A stretch of DNA of 64,000 bases from CAYJNO01 sp964371715 (GTDB taxonomy: Bacteria; Bacillota_I; Bacilli_A; Erysipelotrichales; Erysipelotrichaceae): NCBI GenBank assembly GCA_964371715.1, contig CAYJNO010000006.1, positions 1-64,000 on the forward strand, written 5' to 3'. Below are positions 24,320 through 33,708 of this stretch, piece by piece (within the stretch, counting starts at the first letter, position 1; the number at the start of each line of letters is the position of its first letter). The translations under genes were made by a program, and so were the position numbers. Below the pieces are notes generated by a model. It was given only the letters and a program-made list of their open reading frames with translations, had not been told where the DNA came from and did no database searches.

Positions 24320-25138
24320 ATGATAAAAAAAATATATATAGAAATAACTAATATTTGCAACTTAAAATGTAGCTTTTGTTCCCCTTCTGAGCGTGTAAAA
24401 AAAGAAATGTCACTTAATGATTTTGAGTATATTGTTATTGAAGCTAAAAAACATACTGACTTTATTTACTTACATGTTAAAGGAGAACCATTATTGCATT
24501 CAAAATTTGAGGAAATCCTACACATCTGCGATAAGTATGAAATGAAAGTTCAATTAACAACTAACGCTACTTTATTACATAAATACCCTAATATTTTAGA
24601 GCATACATCAATTAGAAAAATGAGTTTATCTTTACATGCCTATGATGAAATAAATTATAATATCAACGATTTAATAGCTACTATAGAAACTTTAATATCA
24701 AAGTTAAATGATAGTCAATATCTAGAATTAAGATTTTGGAATAAAGATAACTTACAAAAAAATGCATTAACAATAATTGAACACTTTAAAAGTAACTATC
24801 AATTAGAACCCACTAAATCTACATTGTCATATAAAATAAAAAACAATGTCTATTTAAACTATGACATCCAATTCACTTGGCCTAAAGATGCAATAAATAA
24901 ATCAAACAAAGGAAAATGTAATGGTGTTAAAAACATGCTTGCAATTCTTGTGGATGGTAGTATAACTCCCTGTTGCCTTGATGATGATGCTTCTATCTAT
25001 CTTGGGAACATCCATCAAATATCAATAGAAAAAGTGCTTAATTCAGATAAATATTTAACAATGATGTATAATATTAGTAGAGGAATTTTGATTGAAAAAT
25101 TATGTATTAATTGTACATTTCGTCAAAGATTCGAATAA
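24320..25138 (+). CDS. Radical SAM protein with SPASM-like C-terminal cysteines
   Basis: A 272-residue radical SAM enzyme. The cluster motif C-x3-C-x2-C is at Cys13, Cys17 and Cys20 (CNLKCSFC). The C-terminal part has a second cysteine set: C-N-G-V-K, then ITPCCLDD, and LCINC near the end, like SPASM-type auxiliary clusters. Such enzymes modify peptides, proteins or small molecules; the substrate here cannot be inferred. A TTG codon 6 nt upstream is in frame, but it would lie right against the -10 box; ATG at 24320 is preferred. Because the first cysteine is only 13 residues in, the start cannot be much later. It is followed directly by an oxidoreductase gene, probably cotranscribed. Confidence 0.85.
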   Translation: MIKKIYIEITNICNLKCSFCSPSERVKKEMSLNDFEYIVIEAKKHTDFIYLHVKGEPLLHSKFEEILHICDKYEMKVQLTTNATLLHKYPNILEHTSIRKMSLSLHAYDEINYNINDLIATIETLISKLNDSQYLELRFWNKDNLQKNALTIIEHFKSNYQLEPTKSTLSYKIKNNVYLNYDIQFTWPKDAINKSNKGKCNGVKNMLAILVDGSITPCCLDDDASIYLGNIHQISIEKVLNSDKYLTMMYNISRGILIEKLCINCTFRQRFE

Positions 25139-25148
25139 GGAGAAAAAC

Positions 25149-26111
25149 ATGATAAATATCGCAGTTGTTGGATTAGGTAATATCTTTAAACGTGTGATTA
25201 ATGGAATTAATCACACAGAAGATGCAAATGTTTATATGGTAGTTTCTAGAGATACAAATAAAGCCAAATTAATGGCCAAAGAATTCAATGTAGATAACTA
25301 TGGTGATTTCGATACAATGCTTACAGATAAAAATGTGCATTTAGTCTATCTTTGTACACCAAATAAAGTTCATTTTGAACAAATTAAAGCCTGCTTAGCA
25401 CATAAAAAGCATGTAATATGTGAAAAGCCAATGGTTGTAAAAAAGGATGAATTAATAGAATTGTTTAAAATAGCTAGAGAGAATAATTGTTTTTTAATGG
25501 AAGCTGAAAAAACATTATTTAGCGCCTTAAATACTGAAGTTATTGATCAAGTTAAAAAAGGTATAATTGGTGATGTTATTCAAATTAGTGCAAATTATTG
25601 CTATGATGTTGCTTTACATTCGTTCCCTAAAACACATTGGTGCTTTGATAAAGAAACTGGTGGTTCATTAGTTGATGTTGGTGTTTACCCAATGTGTTTT
25701 GCATTATTATATGCAAATAGTAAATTAAAAGATATTAGTGGTTATAAAAAAATCAATAAAGAATACAATGTAGATTTTTTCGCTAATGCAAATTTAAAAT
25801 TTGAAAATGGAGTTATCGCCAATATCACATCAAGCTGGTATCATAATGTACCAAATCGTGGTGTTGGTTATATTTATGGCACTAAAGGCTATATTCAAAT
25901 GGATGCATACTGGAAGAATGATACCTATACTTTATTTAAAGAAAATAATGAAACTTTACAAATAAAAGTATCCCAAGCTTCAGAGTTTACAGGCCAAATA
26001 CAACACGCATGTGATTGTATAAAAAAAGGACTAGTAACTAGCCCGTTTTTTGATGAAGATCTTCATTTAGATTTTATTAGAATCTATGATTCTCTTAACT
26101 TAATTGATTAA
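25149..26111 (+). CDS. Gfo/Idh/MocA family oxidoreductase
   Basis: A 320-residue NAD(P)-dependent dehydrogenase of the Gfo/Idh/MocA family. The Rossmann motif VVGLGNI is at residues 6-12 and the conserved EKP at 92-94. The C-terminal domain has DVGVYPM typical of the family. Substrates are usually sugars, inositols or related polyols; this one is not known. The frame is open 19 codons further upstream, but an AAGGAGA site overlapping the radical SAM stop supports ATG at 25149. It overlaps the end of the convergent malQ/pullulanase gene by 17 nt. Confidence 0.9.
   Translation: MINIAVVGLGNIFKRVINGINHTEDANVYMVVSRDTNKAKLMAKEFNVDNYGDFDTMLTDKNVHLVYLCTPNKVHFEQIKACLAHKKHVICEKPMVVKKDELIELFKIARENNCFLMEAEKTLFSALNTEVIDQVKKGIIGDVIQISANYCYDVALHSFPKTHWCFDKETGGSLVDVGVYPMCFALLYANSKLKDISGYKKINKEYNVDFFANANLKFENGVIANITSSWYHNVPNRGVGYIYGTKGYIQMDAYWKNDTYTLFKENNETLQIKVSQASEFTGQIQHACDCIKKGLVTSPFFDEDLHLDFIRIYDSLNLID
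26021..26051. terminator. Bidirectional terminator inside the oxidoreductase gene
   Basis: A hairpin (26028-26044: GG, CTAG, 3-nt loop, CTAG, CC) flanked by seven A residues on the left and six T residues on the right (26046-26051). On the minus strand it has a G-U pair and a T-run, and so suits termination of the glycogen operon 50 nt past its last stop. It lies within the convergent oxidoreductase gene's coding sequence. Confidence 0.7.
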
Positions 26112-29100
26112 AATAAACTTTAACTGTTAATCCTTCTATTACATTAGGATTATCATTTCCACTTGATAGTAATAATTTTGAATTATTTGGTTCAAAATCT
26201 TTACTATCATTTTTTAAATTTATTACAATTAGATAATCAGCCATTTGATAATATAACATATCGTTAAAATACATTAACTTATAGACATTTTTATTATAGA
26301 CACACGTATTAAATGCTGGATCAGATTTTCTAAGTTGTATAGCTTTTTTAGTAAATTCAAATAAATCTTTATTTTTCTTTTTTAAATTCCAATCAACTTG
26401 ATTAATTTCGTCTAAAGCATTGTATGAGTTTTCATACCCTTTTTTTGAACGTCCAAATTCTTGTCCAGCATGAATAAATGGAATACCAGATGATAATAAA
26501 ACTATTGTATTCATTATTTTTATCTTTTTGATAATATTATCTTGATTCTTAAATTCTAAAAAATCAAAAATTGTATGATTATCATGACATTCAATATAAT
26601 TTATTGATTGTTGGCAAATGTTGAATTTTTTACCTTCGAAGCAACTAGTTAATAAATTTGTATTTATATTATCAATGAAAAGAAATTTTATTGCATTTCT
26701 AAAGGTATCATTGAAAAAAGCAACATTTTCCATTTTATAAGAGTTGAAATCAGAACCTTTAAGATCGTCACTGATTGCTGTTGGCATATTCCAACCTTCT
26801 CCATAAATCATAAATCCTGGCTTAATACTTTGACAAGCACTTGTAATTTCATTTATAGTTTGATAATCAATTATACCCATTAAATCAAATCGTAGCCCAT
26901 CTATATCATAAAACTCAATATATTTTTTACAAATATCAATCAAGTATTTTCTCATCATACTAGAATTGGATTCTAAATCATTCCCACAAAAACTTCCATC
27001 ACTCATTCTGTCTCTATCATAACGAATAAAATAATATGGAACTAATACTTCATTAGCAAATAATTCTGTTAAATAAACATGATTAAATACAACATCTAAA
27101 TTAACATACAGATTATTTTCATGATAAGTTTCAACTAGGTTTTTAAACTCATATATTCTAGAATAAGGATTTTCTGCATTTGATGAATAGCTACCATCTA
27201 AACTCAAATATTGTTGTGGATCATATCCCCAATTGTATGTATGATATGCTTTAAATTCATCAACTGTTGCAAAATCAAAGACTGGCATCAATTGAACATG
27301 CGTTATCCCTAATTCTTTTATATGATCTAACCCAACACTATAACCATCATGTTTTAAACCAGTAATAGAATTAGCAATGAACATTGATTCAAAATTATCT
27401 TTAAATTGGAATAAATAATCTCTTAAACTTAATTCATAAATTATTGAATCTACATATGATTTATCAAATCCTTTATGTACTTTGCACTTAATTTGTGATT
27501 TATCTATTACTGCGCTTTTAACCCCATTTGTGTTACTACTTATTCCATAAGGATCTGTACATATTGAAGTATGATTATTTACTGTAACTATATAGTTATA
27601 TAATTTGCCATCAAGGTCACCATCAACTTTTACTTCAAATATACCTTTATTTTTTTTCATTGGATATCTTACATGATCAATTAATAATTCAAGTCTTGTA
27701 GCAGTTGGTGCCCAAACTTTGAAAATAGTTTTATCTGTAGTATAGTTCGCTCCTAAATCATCACCATCATAATAAAATTCATCATTAAATTGTGGAGTTT
27801 TGGTTATAAAACGATTGATTATTGGATATTGGTTACTGTATTGATCCTCAATATAATATTGTTTTTCAAAATCTATTAAACAACTAAAAGTATAAACACG
27901 TTTATTATTGTCATCTAATATTCTTGATAGATTTAAATTATATTTTTCATCATTTTCAATATATATAAATTGATAATCAGGTAAATTTTCTCCATAAATT
28001 GTTAGTTCATATTCTTGGTCATAATAAACATTGATATTGCTTAAATTATTATTTACACGATGAGCTTTAATATTCATTAATTTAAACTGATGAATTAATT
28101 TTGAAAATTCATTAAAGCCATTAAGTTTAAATGTCCAGTTATCATCGTTCATAGTGCCAGGTGTATTAAATCTTCCCTTTTTACCTAATGATAATAAATC
28201 AGTGATTGGTATGATTGCAATTTTAGAATTTGATTTTAAGACAGCATTTATACAATTCATTTGAATATCATCATCATAACTATTTACTTTAAATGATTTA
28301 TCTAAACGGTTAAATTTTTCTGTGTCTAAATCATCAATCCATTCTTTTAAAGTAGGATTATCATGTGTGCCAGTATAACATATTGAATTTTCTGATGTTT
28401 GATAAGGCACAACATTACCACCTAATGATTGAAAGATATGCATACCAATCAGGTTATATTTGTATTTTAAATCATACATTTCATGTCTAATATGCTTTCC
28501 TAAATCTTCTGCAATAAGTTTTGAACAATCAATTTTAGTTGATAAAATTTCAAACATACGTTGCCCTTTAGCAACAATCCATTCACCATTTATTGCAGTA
28601 TCATTTTCTGCATCTACTCTCCAAAATGTATCAAAAGCTCTAAAGTGATCTAATCTAACATAATCAAACAATTGTAAATTATATTCTATTTTATCAATCC
28701 AATAATTAAAGTTTTCTTTTTCAAGTTCATCCCATTTATATACTGGATTCCCCCATAATTGTCCTTCTTCATGAAAGTCATCTGCAGGTACTCCAGCTAC
28801 ATATACCGGATTACCATCATCATCAATCTCAAATAAATGCTGATTTTCATAAACATCTATAGAATCTGTTCCAACATACATAGGAATATCACCAATAATC
28901 AAAACTCCTAAATCATTTGCATATGATTTAATCTCCATCCATTGCTTGAATAGAATATATTGTAAAAAAATCTGAAAACGATAATCTTCATCACTAATCG
29001 ATGGTTTATTTTTACTTTTAATCCAATCTTTATCACTCTTTTCCCAATTAATCCATGATTTATTATCATTTTTTTCCTTTAAACAAGCAAAGATTGCATA

Positions 29101-29496
29101 ATTTTTAACCCATATGTTATTTGATAAAAAATCATAATAATCTTCATTTTCTACAAAATTATTAAAAGCTTCAAGTAGTAATTTATATTTAAAGTCTCTA
29201 ACTTTTTGATAATCAATTTTTGTTGTTCCATTATTAAATATACCTGGATTTTCATGTAATAATCCATCTTCAAATAAGTAATCTAAAGAAATATAAATCG
29301 GATCTATTGCTTTTGAAGAAAACGCTTGATATGGAGAATTTGCATAACCAATTGGATTCAAAGGTAAAATTTGCCACCTTGAAAAATGTGCCATTTTAAT
29401 AATATTAATAAATTTTTTAACTTCTGGCCCAAAATCACCGATTCCATGATTGGCTGGAATAGCAGTAATTGGCATTAAAACTCCTGAGCATCTCAT
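26095..29496 (-). CDS. 4-alpha-glucanotransferase fused to type I pullulanase
   Basis: An 1133-residue fusion. Residues about 1-490 are a GH77 amylomaltase (MalQ) with the full catalytic set: Asp283 in RLDHFRAF, Glu330 in IAEDLG, Asp379 in GTHDN. Residues about 570-1133 are a GH13 type I pullulanase with an N-terminal CBM48-like part (FKVWAPTA near 592) and the type I signature YNWGYDP (754-760). Its catalytic set is also intact: Asp871 in GLRFDL, Glu900 in YGEGW, Asp972 in CHDNH. Both halves therefore look active. Residues about 480-570 are a linker region of beta-rich appearance. It would trim branches left by glycogen phosphorylase and recycle short malto-oligosaccharides. It is the last gene of the glycogen operon, starting 2 nt after the glgP stop. 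No frameshift or stop interrupts the junction. Confidence 0.94.
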   Translation of the reverse strand: MRCSGVLMPITAIPANHGIGDFGPEVKKFINIIKMAHFSRWQILPLNPIGYANSPYQAFSSKAIDPIYISLDYLFEDGLLHENPGIFNNGTTKIDYQKVRDFKYKLLLEAFNNFVENEDYYDFLSNNIWVKNYAIFACLKEKNDNKSWINWEKSDKDWIKSKNKPSISDEDYRFQIFLQYILFKQWMEIKSYANDLGVLIIGDIPMYVGTDSIDVYENQHLFEIDDDGNPVYVAGVPADDFHEEGQLWGNPVYKWDELEKENFNYWIDKIEYNLQLFDYVRLDHFRAFDTFWRVDAENDTAINGEWIVAKGQRMFEILSTKIDCSKLIAEDLGKHIRHEMYDLKYKYNLIGMHIFQSLGGNVVPYQTSENSICYTGTHDNPTLKEWIDDLDTEKFNRLDKSFKVNSYDDDIQMNCINAVLKSNSKIAIIPITDLLSLGKKGRFNTPGTMNDDNWTFKLNGFNEFSKLIHQFKLMNIKAHRVNNNLSNINVYYDQEYELTIYGENLPDYQFIYIENDEKYNLNLSRILDDNNKRVYTFSCLIDFEKQYYIEDQYSNQYPIINRFITKTPQFNDEFYYDGDDLGANYTTDKTIFKVWAPTATRLELLIDHVRYPMKKNKGIFEVKVDGDLDGKLYNYIVTVNNHTSICTDPYGISSNTNGVKSAVIDKSQIKCKVHKGFDKSYVDSIIYELSLRDYLFQFKDNFESMFIANSITGLKHDGYSVGLDHIKELGITHVQLMPVFDFATVDEFKAYHTYNWGYDPQQYLSLDGSYSSNAENPYSRIYEFKNLVETYHENNLYVNLDVVFNHVYLTELFANEVLVPYYFIRYDRDRMSDGSFCGNDLESNSSMMRKYLIDICKKYIEFYDIDGLRFDLMGIIDYQTINEITSACQSIKPGFMIYGEGWNMPTAISDDLKGSDFNSYKMENVAFFNDTFRNAIKFLFIDNINTNLLTSCFEGKKFNICQQSINYIECHDNHTIFDFLEFKNQDNIIKKIKIMNTIVLLSSGIPFIHAGQEFGRSKKGYENSYNALDEINQVDWNLKKKNKDLFEFTKKAIQLRKSDPAFNTCVYNKNVYKLMYFNDMLYYQMADYLIVINLKNDSKDFEPNNSKLLLSSGNDNPNVIEGLTVKVYFNQLS

Positions 29497-29498
29497 AA

Positions 29499-31895
29499 TT
29501 ATTTCACTTCCTTAATTTTCCAAATCTCATTTGAATATTCCATAATTGTTCTATCACTTGAAAAGAATCCTGATTTTGCAATATTTATTAAACATGATTT
29601 AGCCCACTCTTGCTTGTCTTTATACTTTGTTTGCACAACTTTTTGGGCATTTAAATATGCATCAAAATCTTTTAATACTAAATATTCATCATTCTTAAAT
29701 AATAAATCATCGTATATTAGTCTAAAATCTTCTAAATTATCACTAAATTCACCATTTATTAAACTGTCGACAACTAACTTAATATCTTGGCTTTTATTAT
29801 ATAACATAAATGAACTGTAATTTTTTTTCACTTCATAAACTTCATCTTTTGTTAATCCAAATATAATATCATTTTCTCTACCTACAAGTTCATCAATTTC
29901 AATATTTGCACCGTCTAAAGTTCCAAGTGTAATTGCACCATTCATCATAAATTTCATATTTCCTGTACCACTAGCTTCTTTTCCTGCGGTTGATATTTGC
30001 TCTGAAACATCTGTTGCATTCATCAATTTTTCAGCAATTGAGACAGAGTAGTTTGGAATAAATACTACTTTAATTAAGTTGCTAATTCTTGCATCTTCAT
30101 TGATTTTAGCACTAATACAATTAATAAGTTTAATGATTTTCTTTGCTAATGCATATGATGGTGCAGCTTTAGCAGCGAAAATAAATGTTTGAGGATGCAT
30201 ACGATAATTACGATCATTTTTTATCTTGTAATATAGATGAATAATATGTAAAACATTTAATAATTGTCTTTTATAAGCGTGTAATCTTTTTGCTTGAGTA
30301 TCAAATATTGAATTTACATCTACTTTAATATTTGTTGTCTCCATTATTAAATCTGCTAATACTACTTTTCGTTGTTGCTTGATTTTTAAAAATTCCATTT
30401 GTGTTTCATAATCATCAACATAATCTAACAATTTTTCTAAATGTTTTAAATCATTACGATATTCTGTTCCTATTTTTCTATCTAAAAACTCGCAAAGTTC
30501 AGGATTTGAATAAAGCAACCACCTTCTTTGAGTAATACCATTTGTTTTATTAGAGAATTTACTAGGCCAAATTTTATAAAAGTCATTAAATATAGTTTCT
30601 TTAATAATATTAGAATGTATTTTTGCTACTCCATTAACACTAAATGAACCTACAACTGCTAAATTACCCATATGGACTATGCCATCTCTTATAATTTGAC
30701 AATGAAATACTTTTGTCATATCACCATTAAAAAATGCACGAGATAATTCATTAAATCTAGAATCAATTTCTTGTATAATCATAAATATACGTGGTAATAA
30801 TGGCTGTATATATCTTATTGGCCATTTTTCTAATGCTTCTTCTAAAACAGTATGATTTGTATAGGCCATTGTATTAGTTGTAATATTCCATGCTTTTTCC
30901 CATTGATAACCATGCTCATCCATTAAAATTCTCATAAGTTCAGGTATACATAGTACTGGATGAGTATCATTTAACTGAATAACAACTTTTTTATGTAAAT
31001 TATCTAGAGAATCATAATTTTTTAAATGATCTTTAATAATAGAACTTAAACCTGCAGCAACAAAGAAATATTCTTGTTTTAATCTTAAGATTTTACCTTC
31101 GTCTGTTGAATCATCTGGATATAAATTTTGACAAATATTTTTTACATCTTGTAAGTATTTTACATAGTTTGTAGTAATAGGAATATTTTCACTTACTTCG
31201 GCACTCCAAAGTCTTAAAGCATTAGTATTTTTAGTTTTATAACCAACAATTGGCATATCATATGGTACAGCTCTAACACATTCTGCATTATTATGTTCAA
31301 ACTTAAAATTATTATCTTTATCACAACTTATATCGATATTACCATAAAATTTTACATCAACAGCATTATCTAATTTTTTTACTTCCCATACATTACCATA
31401 AGATAACCATTGATCTGGAACCTCATGTTGCTCATAATCAATGATTTTTTGCTTAAAAAATCCATATTCATAACGTATCGAGTTACCATTACCTGGCAAG
31501 CCTAATGAAGCGATTGAATCTAAAAAACAAGCTGCTAATCTACCTAAACCACCATTACCTAGACCAGCATCACTTTCCATATCTTCTATTTCATTTATAT
31601 CGATATTTAATTCGGCAAGACCATTTTTAACAATGTCATAAATGCCAAGACTTAACATATTATTTGTAAATAAACGTCCCATTAAAAATTCAATAGAAAA
31701 ATAAAATAATTTCTTTTCCTTTTTCTCACTTTTCAAATCATGAGTATAGTTCCAATTTGACGCTGAATATTCTCTTATCATATCCCCAACAATTATATAT
31801 ACATATTTATTCGATATCTCCTCTACTTCATGACCATATGTTCTAATTGCTCTTTGAGTCAATTCATCTTTAAAACTTTTTACTGAGCTAAACAT
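29499..31895 (-). CDS. glgP: Glycogen phosphorylase
   Basis: A 798-residue pyridoxal-phosphate enzyme releasing glucose 1-phosphate from alpha-1,4-glucans. The PLP lysine lies in NMKFMMNGA near residue 645, within the conserved segment EASGTGNMKF. GNGGLGRLAACF near residue 120 and the LHAYKRQL segment are also family hallmarks. Length is typical. It follows glgB by 10 nt and precedes the MalQ-pullulanase fusion, consistent with coordinated glycogen breakdown. Confidence 0.97.
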   Translation of the reverse strand: MFSSVKSFKDELTQRAIRTYGHEVEEISNKYVYIIVGDMIREYSASNWNYTHDLKSEKKEKKLFYFSIEFLMGRLFTNNMLSLGIYDIVKNGLAELNIDINEIEDMESDAGLGNGGLGRLAACFLDSIASLGLPGNGNSIRYEYGFFKQKIIDYEQHEVPDQWLSYGNVWEVKKLDNAVDVKFYGNIDISCDKDNNFKFEHNNAECVRAVPYDMPIVGYKTKNTNALRLWSAEVSENIPITTNYVKYLQDVKNICQNLYPDDSTDEGKILRLKQEYFFVAAGLSSIIKDHLKNYDSLDNLHKKVVIQLNDTHPVLCIPELMRILMDEHGYQWEKAWNITTNTMAYTNHTVLEEALEKWPIRYIQPLLPRIFMIIQEIDSRFNELSRAFFNGDMTKVFHCQIIRDGIVHMGNLAVVGSFSVNGVAKIHSNIIKETIFNDFYKIWPSKFSNKTNGITQRRWLLYSNPELCEFLDRKIGTEYRNDLKHLEKLLDYVDDYETQMEFLKIKQQRKVVLADLIMETTNIKVDVNSIFDTQAKRLHAYKRQLLNVLHIIHLYYKIKNDRNYRMHPQTFIFAAKAAPSYALAKKIIKLINCISAKINEDARISNLIKVVFIPNYSVSIAEKLMNATDVSEQISTAGKEASGTGNMKFMMNGAITLGTLDGANIEIDELVGRENDIIFGLTKDEVYEVKKNYSSFMLYNKSQDIKLVVDSLINGEFSDNLEDFRLIYDDLLFKNDEYLVLKDFDAYLNAQKVVQTKYKDKQEWAKSCLINIAKSGFFSSDRTIMEYSNEIWKIKEVK

Positions 31896-31905
31896 AATTT
31901 CTCCT

Positions 31906-33708
31906 TTATACTTTTTTTAAAATAAATGCTGAAAATGGTGCTATTCTAACATCAAGTTTATTATCTTTAGCTTGCATAGGATAATAATTACACATATTAC
32001 ATCCATAATATATATCTTTTTCGCTATTTATTAATTCGAAATACTCACCATCATTTATATTGTTTATTATATAACTATTAAATGATTTATACGAGTTATT
32101 TACTACAACGATATATTCTTCATCATTTGCAATTCTTTTATAGATATAAACACTATCTTCATTATTGTCAGCATCAATCCACATAAATCCTTCATGTTGG
32201 TAATCATATTTTGATAGTGCAGGGTGTGATAAATAAATTAAATTAAGGTCTTTCATAAAACGGTTAAATGAATTATGACGTTCATTTTCTAAGATAAACC
32301 AATCTAATTCTCTTTTTTCATCAAATTCTCTAAACATGGCAAATTCATTACCCATAAAATTTAATTTCTTTCCTGGATGAGTATACATATATAAGTATAA
32401 GTTTTTACATAATGCAAATTTTTCATCATATGTTCCCCACATCTTATCAATAATTGTTTTTTTACCATGTACTACTTCATCATGAGAGAATGGTAAAATA
32501 AAACGTTCAGAATAAAAATAAGCCATTGAAAAAGTTAATTTATGATGATGGTCTTTTCTAACATCTAATGGTAAACTATAATATTTTAATGTGTCATTCA
32601 TAAACCCTAAATCCCATTTATAATCAAAACCTAATCCACCATCAATCGTTGCTTTTGTAACACCTGGATATGAGCTTGAATCTTCAGCAATTAACATAAC
32701 TGTTTGATACTTATCCGCTATGATATGATTATGTCTTTTAATAAAATTAATTGCTTCTGTGTTTTCGCCTCGTGAGCTATTACCATCCCAGTAAATAATA
32801 TTACTTACTGCATCTACTCTTAGACCATCTATATGAAATTTATCACACCAAAATGCAGATACACTTATTAAAAAAGATCTTACTTCTTCTTTATGTAAAT
32901 TAAAATTCATACTATCCCATTGGCTAAGTGCATTTTCATTATCATATTCATATACACTTCCACCATCAAAATAACGAAGACCATGAGCATCTTTTACATA
33001 ATGTACCATTACAACATCTAAAATGACACCAATATTTGCTTGATGAAAACGGTCTATGAAATACATAAAATCACATGGATTTCCATATCTTGAAGTTGCA
33101 CTAAAAAAACCTGTTGGCTGATAGCCCCAAGAACCATCAAATGGATATTCGTTTAAAGGCATTAATTCTATGTGAGTATAACCATTTTTTCGACAATATG
33201 GTATTAACACATCTGCTAATTGTTCATATGAATATACTGATCCATCTGGATGTCTCATAAATCCACTTGCATATAATTCATATATATTCATTGGCTTGTC
33301 AAAATTTTTAGTTCTTTTTTCCATATAGCTTTGATCATTCCAATGATAATTATCTAAATTAAAAACAACACTTGCTGTTTGTGGTTTTACTTCACTATAA
33401 AATGCATATGGATCGCTCTTTAAATGTGTTGTATAATCCTGTTTTTCAATTAAATACTTATATTTAGAATACTCTTTTACATTAGCAATAAATAATGTAA
33501 AAATATCATCATTGTATTTCTCCATATAATGATGATCTCCATACCATTCATTAAAATCACCAACTACTCTTATACTTCTTGCATTTGGTGCATAAACACA
33601 AAATCTTACACCATCGACTCCATTATTATGTTCAAAATGCGCACCAAATAATTGATACGCATCATCACAAGAGCCTTCATAAAATTTATTTAACTCTATT
33701 TTATTCAT
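31906..33708 (-). CDS. glgB: 1,4-alpha-glucan branching enzyme
   Basis: A 600-residue GH13 enzyme with an N-terminal CBM48 module. It introduces alpha-1,6 branches into glycogen. Catalytic segments are GLRVDAVSN (nucleophile about residue 295), IAEDSS (acid/base about 340) and FSHDEVVHGK (about 405). The frame is open 18 codons further upstream, but the ribosome binding site AAAGGGGA and the correct family start favour ATG at 33706-33708. This start overlaps the glgA stop by 8 nt. The name is secure within GH13 because of its length and its N-terminal YQLFGAHFE segment. Confidence 0.96.
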   Translation of the reverse strand: MNKIELNKFYEGSCDDAYQLFGAHFEHNNGVDGVRFCVYAPNARSIRVVGDFNEWYGDHHYMEKYNDDIFTLFIANVKEYSKYKYLIEKQDYTTHLKSDPYAFYSEVKPQTASVVFNLDNYHWNDQSYMEKRTKNFDKPMNIYELYASGFMRHPDGSVYSYEQLADVLIPYCRKNGYTHIELMPLNEYPFDGSWGYQPTGFFSATSRYGNPCDFMYFIDRFHQANIGVILDVVMVHYVKDAHGLRYFDGGSVYEYDNENALSQWDSMNFNLHKEEVRSFLISVSAFWCDKFHIDGLRVDAVSNIIYWDGNSSRGENTEAINFIKRHNHIIADKYQTVMLIAEDSSSYPGVTKATIDGGLGFDYKWDLGFMNDTLKYYSLPLDVRKDHHHKLTFSMAYFYSERFILPFSHDEVVHGKKTIIDKMWGTYDEKFALCKNLYLYMYTHPGKKLNFMGNEFAMFREFDEKRELDWFILENERHNSFNRFMKDLNLIYLSHPALSKYDYQHEGFMWIDADNNEDSVYIYKRIANDEEYIVVVNNSYKSFNSYIINNINDGEYFELINSEKDIYYGCNMCNYYPMQAKDNKLDVRIAPFSAFILKKV

